Assembly (NCBI GenBank): GCA_905147135.1 | Contig: LR990042.1 | Span: 7,803,545-7,867,544, forward strand | Direction of reading: 5' to 3' | Source of the DNA: Blastobasis lacticolella | Lineage: Eukaryota > Arthropoda > Insecta > Lepidoptera > Blastobasidae | Length of the DNA stretch: 64,000 nt | Shown here: one piece after another, positions 1 to 10,754 of the stretch | How positions within the stretch are numbered: position 1 is the first letter of the stretch | How the letters are laid out: every line of letters starts with the position of its first letter | Position numbers and translations under genes: made by a program | The notes under the pieces: generated by a model | The model's input: only the letters and a program-made list of their open reading frames with translations | What the model was told of the DNA's origin: nothing | The model's database searches: none

Positions 1-235
1 GGAGTTCAATTAGTGTTTTCGTTCAGAAATTGGAGTGTTAAATTGGATGTGACACAATCCAAATGTTCTTCAATAGGATTAAATTAGACACGATTTGCTT
101 TAGGCTGAAAAGCTAGTTGGAGTCAGCGTTGAACATTCTAAACCTAATTTGACCTAACCAGCGGAAACTGTTCTGTGCAATAATTTAGTGATCGTAATAT
201 GTTAAAAACTGATCAAGACGTGTTGGAACGCGGTG

Positions 236-347
236 GGCAAACAAATTTTGACTAAAGATGTACCAAATACCGTGAATATTGCAGTAGCGGCAAAGGAAAA
301 GTTTCTTGAAGTGGTAATGCACTTATGCTATTGTAATGTTCGCTTAC
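236..347 (+). repeat. Short dispersed repeat, copy 1 (paired with 39440-39545)
   Basis: About 110 bases resemble 39440-39545 in the same orientation, sharing the core ACCAAATACCGTGAAT and CTTGAAGTGGTAATG. Both copies are open in the same frame over this stretch, so it may be a fragment of a mobile-element coding region. I cannot name the family. Confidence 0.5.
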
Positions 348-423
348 GCTATGTTCTATCATTGCACCACAAGCCATCAACAAGGAGTTCACCCTCACAC
401 CTAATTGGTGGTCACGAGCTGTG

Positions 424-539
424 CGGTTCTATAGAAACTTTATGCTCCACACACTAAGGTTGTGGAATAAAGTTCCTTCTGAGATTTTCCCTGAAGAATA
501 CAACATTAACTTGTTCAAGGAAGATGTGAAAAATATGTA
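424..539 (+). mobile_element. LINE ORF2 C-terminal fragment
   Basis: One frame reads RFYRNFMLHTLRLWNKVPSE and continues through FPEEYN to a TAA at 537-539. The pattern RLWN(K/E)(L/V)P then FP..Y....FK is typical of the extreme C-terminus of non-LTR retrotransposon ORF2 in insects. A related fragment lies on the minus strand at 41690-41900. There is no open frame upstream, so this is a short 5'-truncated remnant and not a functional element. Confidence 0.6.
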
Positions 540-2045
540 AAGTGATGTGCAAACATTTAAATAGGCTACGTTGCAATAACTGCTTAGATTTTACACCATT
601 ATTTTACGCCAGAATATCCAAAGATACCCCAAAAAGCAAATTATATAAAAGAATAATCAATTACAATGCGAAATTACAGCTTCCTAGTACTAATAGTCTC
701 TGAATTAAACCGCGGACATACAGACAGACGAGCATAGCAACCCTAATAAATTGTTATTGAAGCATGTTTTCTACATTTTTTACATTACTATAAGAAGCAG
801 TCGTGTCTAGGATCATCTGCTCTCTAACACTTTTACCTTGAAGGTGTTCTAATTATATTAGGAAGCCCACTCTACGCATTAGAAAGGCTTAAGTAAAGCG
901 GTTCGGTGGAAGATCCACGACATAAGGGTGAGGGTGGAATGTTCGCCCACGTATAGTGTCCTGAAACGAAAGGAAAAGAAACGGAGCAGAATGGAGGTAA
1001 ACGGAATTAGGTCGGCAACCTCTTCACACACTCTAGAAAATGCAACATGTATAGAAATTCGACATACGCACAACTCTATGACGATGCGTATCAAGTTTCT
1101 GCAGCTTAGTGTCAATCAGTTCAGGGTCACAAGTTAGCCTCATTGCATGGTTATTTATCGAATCCAAAGTGGCCAGCGATAATTAATCCAACCCATCTGA
1201 GTTGCAAGATTTTACTTGTGCGATGTATAATCGGAGCAACTGTATCTCTCATGGAGTCTATGTTTTGTATTAGGTCATTACTACTGGCACTTGCCGAAAA
1301 GTCGGAGATAGGGGGAATGTACACCGTTTGCCGGAAAACGAACATGGCAGTGTTTTTGACTCTGATATATTGATGACGACGTGTGATGATACAAGCAAAA
1401 GATTATGAAAGATATAAGCAAAGAAAATAGTAATAAAATAGAATCCTTGTAAAACTACGACGTCAACAGCTTTCCTTCTTTCATTTTGATTATTGTACTA
1501 ATAAGTTTATGATTAGTAGAATAAATAATATGTTCATACTACTTTAGGAGTTCCCATACCAGTGGCCATATTGTCGGTTCGAGAATATATAGAGATGCTT
1601 CGACATTTTTTATTGTTTTGAGTAAATAAAAACCGTATTAAGAGACAATATTAAAACAAGATCTCGATTAAGATCTCAATTAAACATATTTTATTAGACC
1701 CGTGGCATCAAAACAACAAAAAAATTTAAATGTTTCAGACTTCAAGGATAATTACTATCATAACATGTTATTTAATGGTGTCGGAGTTGCAATTACGTAC
1801 TTCAATTCCACAATTTCAATTCCTGCAAAAACATTTAGTCGTTAAGCTTGCTGAATAGATCTAGATTTAGATTTTAGCCGTCCGCCCTCGTCTGTGTTAC
1901 GTATTTCTAATCGGAAAGTAGTCTTTGTAAGTTCCTAGCATAATGTAATCAGATCACACTTTAATGGCTGTTATCAAATTGTCTGTTACAGCGGTAGATA
2001 CTGGGGACGAAATAGTCTCAACATACAAGGAAACGCCTGTGGCGA
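540..2045. other. Gene-free stretch
   Basis: Mostly AT-rich unique sequence. The ORFs here are short (under 80 codons), overlap on opposite strands and lack recognisable motifs or splice context. I see no gene. Confidence 0.6.
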
Positions 2046-2399
2046 AGCGTCGGTAGCCGAGTGATTAAGGTATCCGACTCGTAAGCGAGAGTACGGGTTC
2101 GAATCCTACTGCGGCCATGAATCAATGACTCTTTTCTGAGTTATGTACATTAGTTGAATGCTAACCGATGCTCTTACGGTGAGGGAAAACATCGTGATGT
2201 ACCTGCACGTTCAGGCGTCTGAATGTGTAACCATAACGCAAACTGGTCAGGTTCCTCTGGTAGCAGGGTCACGAAGGTCAGATGGCAGTAACTTCATTAT
2301 AATTACCTAATCTGCCAAATCCTGGAACATTGTCCAGGTGGGCAGGGGACCTCGTGCACGAAAGCGCAACCGGGACATCAACGCCAAGATGATTATTTT
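2046..2399 (+). mobile_element. tRNA-headed SINE, family B, full-length copy 1
   Basis: The head resembles a tRNA gene, with an A-box-like TAGCCGAGTGATTAAGG and a B-box GGTTCGAATCC, followed by CTGCGGCCATG. The body carries GATGCTCTTACGGTGAGGG, a TCTGGTCAGG-like motif and GGTAGCAGGGTCAC, and the tail is AACGCCAAGATGATTATT. At least eleven further full or partial copies lie in this window on both strands. The head has decayed stems and is fused to a non-tRNA body, so it is not a tRNA gene. It would be transcribed by RNA polymerase III and mobilised by a partner LINE. Confidence 0.85.
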
Positions 2400-2798
2400 T
2401 TGTTTTATACAATAAAACGCCTGGCCCATGTACATACAACCATTTATTTGACAATCACTCAAAGCTGCACTTAAAAGGTGTGTAAGTTTAACAGCCATAA
2501 ATCACTGATACCAATCTAAAGGACTTGATCCACTTTTCCCGGTTTGCATAATAAACTAGACAATTTCATAATGAAATGCCATGTCGCTTTACGTAGTGCC
2601 CTAGTAGGTAGTTACTGGACCAAGTTGCTTTGGGATTTTAAACAATTTACTATCACAATCCATGCAGTTGTACAGATGTCGGAGATTTCGACTAGATCGG
2701 ATAATTATTGTCGTTTCTGGCGCACGCATGTCAGTAAATACGAAACCGAATTAAATTTAAAAAAACATTATATACCGTAAACTACTCTATATCTCAGG

Positions 2799-3172
2799 AG
2801 CGTCGGTGGCCAAGTGGTTAAGGTATTCGATTCGTAAGCAAGATATATCGGGTTCGAATCCCACTGCGGCCATGTACCAATGATATTTTCTGAGTTACTT
2901 ACATTAGTTGAATGCTTCTTTGTATGTATTTAGTGTAATCACAACAAATAGATCACAAATAAACAAACAAAACAAACCGATGCTCTTACGGCCTTATCGT
3001 GGTGAAACCTGTACATTTAGGCGACTGAATATAACCGTGATCCAATCTGGTCAGGTTCCCCTGGTAGCAGGGTCGCAGATGGCAGTCGCTTCACTGTGAT
3101 TACCTGATCTGCCATATCAGTATCCCTCTTGCCCGAGAGCACAATCGGGTCATTACCGCCAAGATGACTATT
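2799..3172 (+). mobile_element. tRNA-headed SINE, family B, copy 2
   Basis: Same head (GTCGGTGGCCAAGTGGTTAAG, then GGGTTCGAATCCCACTGCGG in two pieces), body and tail as the copy at 2046. It has about 60 extra AT-rich bases near 2915-2975 between the TTGAATGC and GATGCTCTTACGG motifs, and part of the GTGAGGGAAAACATC motif is missing. This is an independent insertion less than 500 bases from copy 1. Confidence 0.8.
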
Positions 3173-3520
3173 GGTGTTACTCTATATCTCAATTACATAC
3201 GTACTAGTAATTTACATCCAATGACGTCCGATGAAAATACGACGAATACACAGGCGTATTGACACAGTTATGTGATTCATTGTTTAAGTTTACAAACTTT
3301 TCCTAATTAACACGAATGGAGGTCCTACTAGGTGAAGGTTATTGAAGTACATCCATGAGTAATGTTCAAAATTTGTATATAGTGTTTTCAAGTTAGATTC
3401 GTTAATATTTTGTCACCAATTGGAACTTAGCTAGTACTGAAAATGGGAATAAATGGTTTTTAGAGAAGAATCTTTCAGGCTTAGAATCCCGATTTTATAT
3501 ATATTTAATCTTCATGCACT
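3173..3520. other. Gene-free stretch
   Basis: AT-rich sequence with no convincing ORF, repeat or RNA signature. Confidence 0.5.
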
Positions 3521-3715
3521 AAAGGCCTTGCCACATACAAAGCTCGGCGCGAGCGCGGTGCGATATTTGCTAGGCAACCATCGCGCGGCGCGATAGTTGC
3601 CTAGGCAACGCGCCAGCATCGCGCCGCGCTCGCGCCGCGCTCAGGCCGCGCTCAGGCCGCGCTCACGCCGGCGTGAGCGCGGCGCCGCGCCTGCGCTGTG
3701 CAGTGCCACAAACTT
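3521..3715. repeat. GC-rich quasi-palindromic element, block 1
   Basis: An island of about 190 bases built from GCGC/CGCGG words in AT-rich surroundings. It contains TTGCCTAGGCAAC-type palindromes and CGCGCCAGCATCGCGCCGCG. It opens with AAGGCCTTGCCACATACAAA and GCTCGGCGCGAGCGCGGTGCG. The second block (8870-9062) holds the same words and ends with the inverted form of this opening, GCTTTGTGTGTGGCAAGGCC. This looks like a non-autonomous DNA transposon with subterminal repeats. The ORF across it is a composition artefact. Confidence 0.6.
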
Positions 3716-4107
3716 ATCAGACCTGGTACCGGCGGCGCTGTTTTTGGGATTGACATGTCAGTTCAAATACATTACAAAAGTAAGTGTCGATATTTTTCCG
3801 CAGTTCCAGTTTTGGCCACCGCGTTTCTATGACAATCGGCACACATAGAGTGGCTGCTCCATTATTCGGGGAATTGAATTTTTAGGATGGTAATACTCCC
3901 ACATGTCGTAATAGCGGGTTAATTACTCGTTTCTTTTTACCAACAGTCCGAATCTTTCCTCCTAATTTGACTGGTGCATTACGCAGATAATTTAGAACCT
4001 GAGGACGAATATAGGCTACTTTTTATTCCCCTCCACTCGCTAGCTTGCAAGAGTATATATAAGGTAGGTAAAAACCTGAAGCTTGGAAAAGTAACGCCCT
4101 ACCTCTG

Positions 4108-4179
4108 AAATAAGTCGCCTTTTACGACACCTCTTAGTGTGGACGGCGATGCAATTTTACTCTGTTGGACACCACACTG
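4108..4179 (-). mobile_element. Family A repeat, partial minus-strand copy
   Basis: TAAGTCGCCTTTTACGACAC followed by a degenerate TTTACTCTGTTGGACACCACAC matches the 5' end of the family A repeat seen in full at 6959, 28972 and 61091 (+) and 40223 (-). Confidence 0.55.
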
Positions 4180-4573
4180 CAAATTTTGCTTCCTAGGTAG
4201 GCCCCCTAAGGTAGGTAGGATGAGGGGGCACAGCTCTCCTACATCAGAATCAAAACATTTCAGTCCGACTTACTTGTCGAGTTAGACAAACTTTTAATGA
4301 TACCGTAACATAGAGCACAAATTCTACAGGGCAAAAATTCGGTGGCTAGAGTCTAACGCTGATTAGATGTTTTGTTTAAGTACCCGCTACAGTGCACAGA
4401 AAATTGCGCTCAATCTTATCCACCACAATGGTACAAAACACATTGATTCCATATTACATTTCATTCGACAATCTTTCGGCCTGCCAGATGATAAGTAGTA
4501 ATAGATGGTAATATAATAAGAAATGGTTTATGGTATGCAAGTATTGATATAATATTTACATTTCAATTTCTGG

Positions 4574-4893
4574 AGAGCCTCGGTGGCCGAGCGTTTAGAG
4601 TATTCGACTAGTAAGCGAGAGGTACCAGGTTCGAATTCCGCTGCGGCCATGTACCAATGATGCTCTTACGGTGAGGGAAAACATCGTGATGAAACCTGCA
4701 CATACAGGCGACTGAATGTGTAACCATGATCCAATCTGGTCAGGGTCCCCTTGTAGCAGGGTCACGGAGGTCAGATGGCAGTCGCTCCACTGTAATTACC
4801 TGATCTGCGAAAACCTGGATCATGGTCAAGGCGGATCCCAGGCCATCGGGCGCAAAAGCACAATCGGGACATTAACGCCAAGGTGATTCGCTG
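4574..4893 (+). mobile_element. tRNA-headed SINE, family B, copy 3
   Basis: Head CTCGGTGGCCGAGCGTTTAG and CAGGTTCGAATTCCGCTGCGG, then GATGCTCTTACGGTGAGGG directly. The CTTTTCTGAGTTATGTACATTAG linker of copies 1 and 2 is deleted. The tail is AACGCCAAGGTGATT. Confidence 0.8.
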
Positions 4894-6645
4894 ATGTTCA
4901 GTATAAAATAGACGAACAATTGCCCAAAGCTTACTTCATGGCCATGGATCGTAGTTCTTCTTGTTCGTGTACAATTGACTTACCGCCATACAGAATCAAA
5001 TTCGACTTTATTCTAACAGGTTTATCGCTAGCGGCTGAACCGGGATTTGTCGCTAGAATAGTCCTTGCGGGCTTAAGTAACCCACTCTTACGTATTTGTG
5101 TCTTTGACATTTGTCAAAACGCACTTGCCAGGTGAAATTATTAAATATTTATGGTAGATTTTTTTTGTAATTTATATAATCTGGCTACCAGTAGACACTG
5201 GCAAAGACACATAACAGACTAGACACAAATCAAAAATATTCCCTATTCGCTCACTCTACAATTATTATGAACCTCGCTATCCCGTTTTTTCGTCTATTGA
5301 AATAAGCTGTCAGAAAATAACGCGCGCAATGTTTTGAACGCTCCACATGTTGCTGGAGCTCCTGAAGACCTGACGTTTCTTTTGAAACATCGGTGTATAA
5401 TTTTATAATTTCCTAATATAATTTAAATCAAACCACCTAAAAGACGGTGTAATTTAATGCACATTTAAATAAATATTTTAGAAATTTAAATATTGTAATC
5501 GAAAAGTATAAAATAAAATCATAATTCTTTTTTTTTTTCAATAAACCCACTACGTAATAGAAAATAATTATTGACCATAGATAGGTAACGTATAGGGAAA
5601 GCAAAATTGTCATAATGTCAACTCGAAGCAAATGGAACAAACGGGAGTTTTATTAGATATATGACTGTTTTAATCAATGTCTGAACAATCCTAATGTCAA
5701 ACTGAGTACCTACTTCAACTGTCACAATATAGATATATTGCTGAAATAATAAGTTTAAGGGAAGTGTTGGATATAGAAATAATATTCTTGTATATATCCT
5801 TATTAATTTATTAACCGTAACACTGATAACGTTGTAATGTCAATTTCTTAGCAATGTTCTGTCTCTCTGTGTCACTGTTTGACCAGCCAGTGATAATGAT
5901 CTACTACGATTTCCGAAATTAAAAATAGATTTCTCAAGTTTCTCTGACCGAGGGTCAGCAGGGTTTCATTTCACTAGCACCGAATAGCCTTAGGTACATT
6001 GCACTGTGCCTGGATATAGATCTAGATACTGTCAAACAACAAATATCAAAAATACAAGACGAACAAAGCTACCATAATATTTTTCGGTTAATTTTGTAAC
6101 CTCAAATAAATGTAAACGATAAGTACTACAAAATACATTAATTCCACTTAAATTCAAATGATTTCCAAAAGATCACATTTCTTTCAATATTTTTAAAATC
6201 TATCTGAATACATGTTACGTACCGTTACAATCTTTGCTGTACATCTTCCAAATCAAACAGCAACTTACCTGCTCTAAACTCGGCCATACATGCTTGATAA
6301 ACTCAAAATATTACTGTTTTCGTGCCGCTTTTATGTTTTTGTACTTATATCGAAAATAAACGTCCCACACAGTAAAATACTGGAAATATCACTGTGATAT
6401 CATATGAAAACTTAAACATAAAAAAAACAATGTCTGGCTGAAGTATCAGTTTGTTTACAGATAGGAATATTATATTTGAGTTTTAAAGTAATGTAGTGCT
6501 GCCAGCAAAGACTTCTGTATATGGACCGGTTCATTGTACAAAGGCAATGAGACCACTTCATTGGAGCTAAAACTGCAATAGAGCTCCAATGTCGTCTCAG
6601 TGACGTCTCGGACATGTCTACGAATGGTCGTTACTTTACAATCTA
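4894..6645. other. Gene-free AT-rich stretch
   Basis: Low-GC sequence with a poly-T run near 5529. The few ORFs are below 75 codons with AT-driven composition (for example Leu/Ile/Tyr/Phe-rich on the minus strand at 5437-5640). No splice-supported coding potential and no recognised repeat. Confidence 0.5.
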
Positions 6646-6913
6646 AAGGTGCGTACGAATTAGAGCGGCTCAGCCCGAGGCATGCTCGCCGTGCGCGGCG
6701 AGATGCTCACCGCACGCGGTGAGGCTGCTCAGCTGAGCATTTGTTTGTTCGTTGAGGCAACGTGCTCGCGGCGAGCCACAATTCCGCCGCACAAATAAAA
6801 TGCTGATGCTGCTTTTATAATAATTGATGGGATTGTTAAAATAATTTTAGTTTTTTCGATCCCATAAAGCTTTTTTCTTCTCACCATGTTGTTTAGTATA
6901 TAAGTTTTCCAAA

Positions 6914-7391
6914 TAATTTATTTATTTATTTTATTATTTTATTTATTTTATTTATTTTGGCCGTGTGGTGTCCGGCAGAGTAGAATAGCACCAACCCCTT
7001 ACACTCATGGGTGTCGTACAAGGCGACTAATGTTTTCTAGGCAAAAGATCAAGAGTCTCCCTAGTCTGGAAAATGGGCAGCAGCATTTTCCATTGTATTA
7101 TTTAAACACTGCGATCTCCAACCCGCCTGCCAAGCGTGGAGATTATGGCAATAACCTCCCCTTTAGTGGGAGAGGCCCTAAGTCCTGCAGTGGACTGTTA
7201 CGGGCTGTGATGATGATTTATTTTATTTATTTTGTTTATTTTATTTATTTTATTTATTTTATTTATTTTATTTATTTTATTTATTTTATTTATTTTATTT
7301 ATTTTATTTATTTTATTTATTTTATTTATTTTATTTATTTTATTTATTTTATTTATTTTATTTATTTATTTTATTTTATTTATTTATTTGA
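6914..7391. repeat. 9-bp minisatellite (TTTATTTAT)n split by a family A repeat
   Basis: The 9-bp unit runs almost perfectly from about 7216 to 7391; in frame it spells repeating Phe-Ile-Tyr, which explains the spurious ORF. A shorter tract of the same type lies at 6914-6958. The family A repeat occupies the space between, so the array probably predates that insertion. Confidence 0.85.
6959..7215 (+). mobile_element. Family A repeat, full-length copy
   Basis: Starts GGCCGTGTGGTGTCCGGCAG, carries GGGTGTCGTACAAGGCGACTAATG, GAAAATGGGCAGCAGCATTTTCC and CCGCCTGCCAAGCGTGGAG, and ends GGCTGTGATGATGAT. It is noncoding and about 260 bases long. Other copies occur at 28972, 61091, 47157 (3' part) and 19811 (5' part) on plus, and at 40223 on minus. 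The constant 3' end with a GATGAT tail suggests a retroposed element (SINE-like or a LINE 3' UTR). I cannot give the family name. Confidence 0.75.
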
Positions 7392-7600
7392 TCGCGCGCA
7401 TTCGTAGTCACGTTCAAACGTGCGAGGCACGCACGCCGAGGCACCTTTGAGCATGGACAGAAAACCGACAATCGACGGCTCGCGGCGCACGCGCTCGCGG
7501 TGCGCCGAGAGCTGCGCGCGAGCCACGTACGAATTTGAGCAAATGGGCGACCCGTGCGTGCCTCAACCTGAGGCTGCCTCTATTTCGTACGCAATTCCGA

Positions 7601-8470
7601 TAAGCAGCAACCAAAAACAACAATGGAGTATCTTTTTTCCGTAATGTATAATAAACATCATGTATTATTTGTAAAACTTATGTTTTTAGATTTTGCAATA
7701 AATATTTCAGTGTTGATTGCAAAATTATTAAACGGCCATAATTAGTTGGTATCTTCAATCAAATTCAATGCACTCCATCTGATTGTTTTTTATTTGGCCG
7801 TCTTACATGTATGCGCACGATGTGACTTTGCACTGGCGGTATAACACCGTGGATATAGTTCTGACCATTAAATGTGGGTAGAACAGAAAAAAATACTTAT
7901 TACTGTAATATGTTTAGTACAGCATAAACCGGAACGGACTAATATTTGGAACAAGCGGCATAGTTACTTTTGTTCAGCTTAAAAATAGCTATCCAACGAC
8001 GTATTACACATAGCTATTGGAATGGTTACCACTGTCCATACAAATTCTTGTACGCGTTAACAATGTTATATCTGGCGGCTTGACAAGATTGTTGATAAAC
8101 CTATTCGATCCGGTGACCAAAACCGGAACTAAGTGTTGCCGTTTTGTAATGTAATGTCAATGCCAACAACAGCGATGCTGTCACCCGGTCAGACTGTGGC
8201 ACTGTAGACGGCGCTGTTTTAACCGCATCAAGATGTATATCTCTATGGGTGCTAGTGTCAGCAAGAGCAGTAGTAGGTAAATGTACTTGGAACCCACAAT
8301 CATCCGCGAAACCGTCGGGTTTTCTCTCTTAAGTTTATGCTTATTTATGTACCTTGGCCCAAAGCCTGAGATAGCCTAAACAATTCGCCATTACAATTTT
8401 TTCGTCGCCAATTTTAATCTCGAATACCCCAAATGGCGATAAATAGGTTACATTGGCAACACTTTGTTGG
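7601..8470. other. Gene-free stretch
   Basis: No coding signal. The stretch near 8120-8215 (AACTAAGTGTTGCCGTTTTG, then a GTCAATGCCAAC motif) resembles 14835-14900, so a small MITE-like repeat may lie there. Confidence 0.4.
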
Positions 8471-8869
8471 CGCGACGCCGGCAGTACCGTACTAAGTCCA
8501 TCTGAGGCCCGGGTCGGACAACCTTTATGAGGCCCCCAGTTTAAGAAGTTTGATGTAATTTTACAAGCTTTTTATTCAGTTCATATTTGTATGTTTAAGT
8601 GTTTTTATTTATTTAGTTAAAATTACTTCTTTGGCGGAGGGGGTCCTCGACCCTGATCTTAATTCTGTTTGAATAGTGAGACGGCGATAGCTACGCCCCT
8701 GTCACAACTCCGAACCACCTCTTCGATATGTTCTAAGCATATTTTAAAGTCTTGTATAAGGTTTGATCAAGGCAACTTGGAGACGTTTGGAGGCCCCCCT
8801 GGACCAGAGGCCCGGGGCGGGCCGCCTTTCCCGCTTTGTTCGTTAGTCCACCCCTGGCGGCGCGATGCC
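8471..8869. repeat. Unclassified repeat-like sequence rich in GAGGCCC/GGGCC words
   Basis: GAGGCCCGGGTCGGACAAC, then TTTATGAGGCCCCCAG, and later GGAGGCCCCCCTGGACC with GAGGCCCGGGGCGGGCC. The repeated GAGGCCC words sit immediately upstream of the second GC-rich palindromic block. No coding potential recognised. Confidence 0.35.
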
Positions 8870-9062
8870 GGCGTGGCGTGAGCTCGGCGCGAGCGCGGTG
8901 CGAGCGCGGTGCGATAGTTGCTAGGCAACTAAGGCGCGGCGCGATAGTTGCTAGGCAACTAAAGCGCGGCGCTAGGGCGGTGTGCTAGTTGCCTAGGCAA
9001 CGCGCCAGCATCGCGCCGCGCCCGAGTCGCGCTCGCGCCGAGCTTTGTGTGTGGCAAGGCCT
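8870..9062. repeat. GC-rich quasi-palindromic element, block 2
   Basis: Contains GAGCTCGGCGCGAGCGCGG, two copies of GCGATAGTTGCTAGGCAACT, TTGCCTAGGCAACGCGCC and AGCATCGCGCCGCGC. It ends GAGCTTTGTGTGTGGCAAGG, which is the start of block 1 (3521) inverted. Confidence 0.6.
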
Positions 9063-9415
9063 TAAAAGTACAATGGCGGACTTAAAGCTAAAATAACATT
9101 ATCTACCAATCTACCAGGAGAGATAGCAATCAACAAAAGCGGTGCAGGAAGACTGCAAGCAAAGATTACACATAAGCGTATTCACCTACAATCAATCCGA
9201 TATTAATCAACTTACTTACAAAAGAGCAAAAGTTACAGCTCACATCATGGATAGTGGCAATTGTCGTCTCTATAGACAACATCACCACCACCAATACATG
9301 TGTGTAGCTTTAATGTTGCGAATCCTAACAATAATTAAATCTCTTTGCATGAATTGGTGATATTACTTGTCTTTGAGCCTGTGGATTGATACTAATATTT
9401 AATGATTAAGCGTTT

Positions 9416-10468
9416 GTGCCTTATTACTTGTCTCCTTACACTCTCACTTTACTGTTATTGAATTACTTTACCCAAATGAATAAATTCCTTCTTTTTTATA
9501 TACCTATGTATTTTATGTACGTAATATATAATTGTATTTCCTGTGGATATATGCTTCTATGCACAGCTCTGACCACCCTGTTTAAGAATAGTGACATAAA
9601 TGTATACCTGTGTATGTATACCTATATAGTATACGGTAAACCGGAATACCTGTTTGAAAAACTAACATGGATAAAATATTTTAGTGATAGAGACCTACGT
9701 TCAACTACTCAAAACTTGTTGAAAAATTCGACTTATAAAACTTCGCGATATAGAGGCTGTTTCAGATTTAATGCAACTAAAATATGGAACGATTTACCTC
9801 CACCTATGAGAGAGAAAATAGGTGTGGAATGCTTTAAAAATATATACAAAAAAGCTTTAATAAAAAGACAATTAGACGCAGAAGATCTGAAACACGCCTA
9901 TTGGAAATTACTACCTATAATAAAATATTTTGAAGTGTGACCCTCTAAATAAATTAATAAAGCCACTCACATTCACTTACACACACAAACAGACACACAC
10001 ATCACATGCACACACATATACGCAAACAACCACATACATATTATGAGTACCTCCTCTCAGCTACTATGTACAATATATTATATAACTATATATACTTTCT
10101 ATTTGTGTCTAATTTTTAACTCGATTCTTCAAACTGAAGATCGAGACATGTGTCAAAACACTATTCATCTCTTTTTTTAAATTTCTGTTAGAACAACAGC
10201 TGTTTCGTTATCTTTTGTTTTGTTTTGCTTTGTTTTATTCTATTTAGTTATAATTTATTTGTTTATTTTATAAAGTTTATATTCTCAAACACCTACTCAA
10301 TGGGCATGGCTGAAAAACAGCGCTGTACGGAACCATACCGTCCTGTAACAGCATAAGCTGAGCCAGGTCCATTTGCCTTAGTTATTTTTATTGTTTAGAT
10401 GTAGTGGTAAAGCACGATATTTTGTTTAAGGCAATAAATGATTCTTATTCTTATTCTTATTATTATTC
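9416..10468 (+). mobile_element. LINE 3' end: ORF2 C-terminus, 3' UTR and (TTCTTA)n-like tail
   Basis: The frame closing at 9940 contains YRGCFRFNATKIWNDLPPPM and a basic C-terminus, the typical end of an insect non-LTR retrotransposon ORF2 (after the reverse transcriptase domain). The 3' UTR has CA-rich tracts at 9960-10020. The sequence GCAATAAATGATTCTTATTC followed by TTATTCTTATTATTATTC marks the tail at about 10430-10468. The copy is 5'-truncated: the reverse transcriptase core is absent. It ends less than 200 bases before the gene 1 TATA box. Confidence 0.75.
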
Positions 10469-10661
10469 TATATCTACACCTATGAATTTCCTTTCACGAT
10501 TTACACGTAAAAGGATGAAACGTAAGCATAACGCTACATCTCTTATCGAATCTATCGATATTGAAAAAGGTAAACAAACACCGACCCTCAGACCACGCAT
10601 GGGCAGCTTCGCAGCCTACCTACAGAATAGATTCGCCGAGTGGTGCAACCATCTTGGCAGT

Positions 10662-10700
10662 TATATATAGCGTGCATTTCAACTCCCGCGCACAGTCAGT
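10662..10700 (+). promoter_or_regulatory. Core promoter of CPR gene 1 (TATA box and TCAGT initiator)
   Basis: TATATATA at 10662-10669 is followed by the arthropod initiator TCAGT at 10696-10700, with its A at 10698, about 36 bases from the TATA start. The start codon is at 10755, giving a 5' leader of about 57 bases. Confidence 0.7.
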
Positions 10701-10754
10701 TCAGCTCCTGTCGGCACCGCTGAAGAGGAGGAAAGTGACCCAAATTCAGTGAAA

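Larger units (their letters stand above)
6646..7600. mobile_element. Candidate DNA-transposon relic with GC-rich ends, invaded by other repeats
   Basis: GC-rich blocks at 6655-6780 and 7390-7600 share words such as GCTCGCGGCGAGCC. The outer edges look inverted: GTGCGTACGAATTAGAG on the left and CTCTATTTCGTACGC on the right. Between them lie an A/T minisatellite and a family A repeat. This fits a MITE-like element interrupted by later insertions. The ends are imperfect and no target duplication could be established. Confidence 0.4.

Noticed and set aside
2046..2125. tRNA-like sequence with A and B boxes (and the same at 2799, 4574, 35779, 44818, 51697)
   Set aside because: All are fused to the same non-tRNA body, have imperfect stems and are SINE heads, not functional tRNA genes.
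7030..7450. ORFs with Phe-Ile-Tyr or Phe-Ile-Leu repeats
   Set aside because: Translation of the 9-bp minisatellite; not a membrane protein gene.
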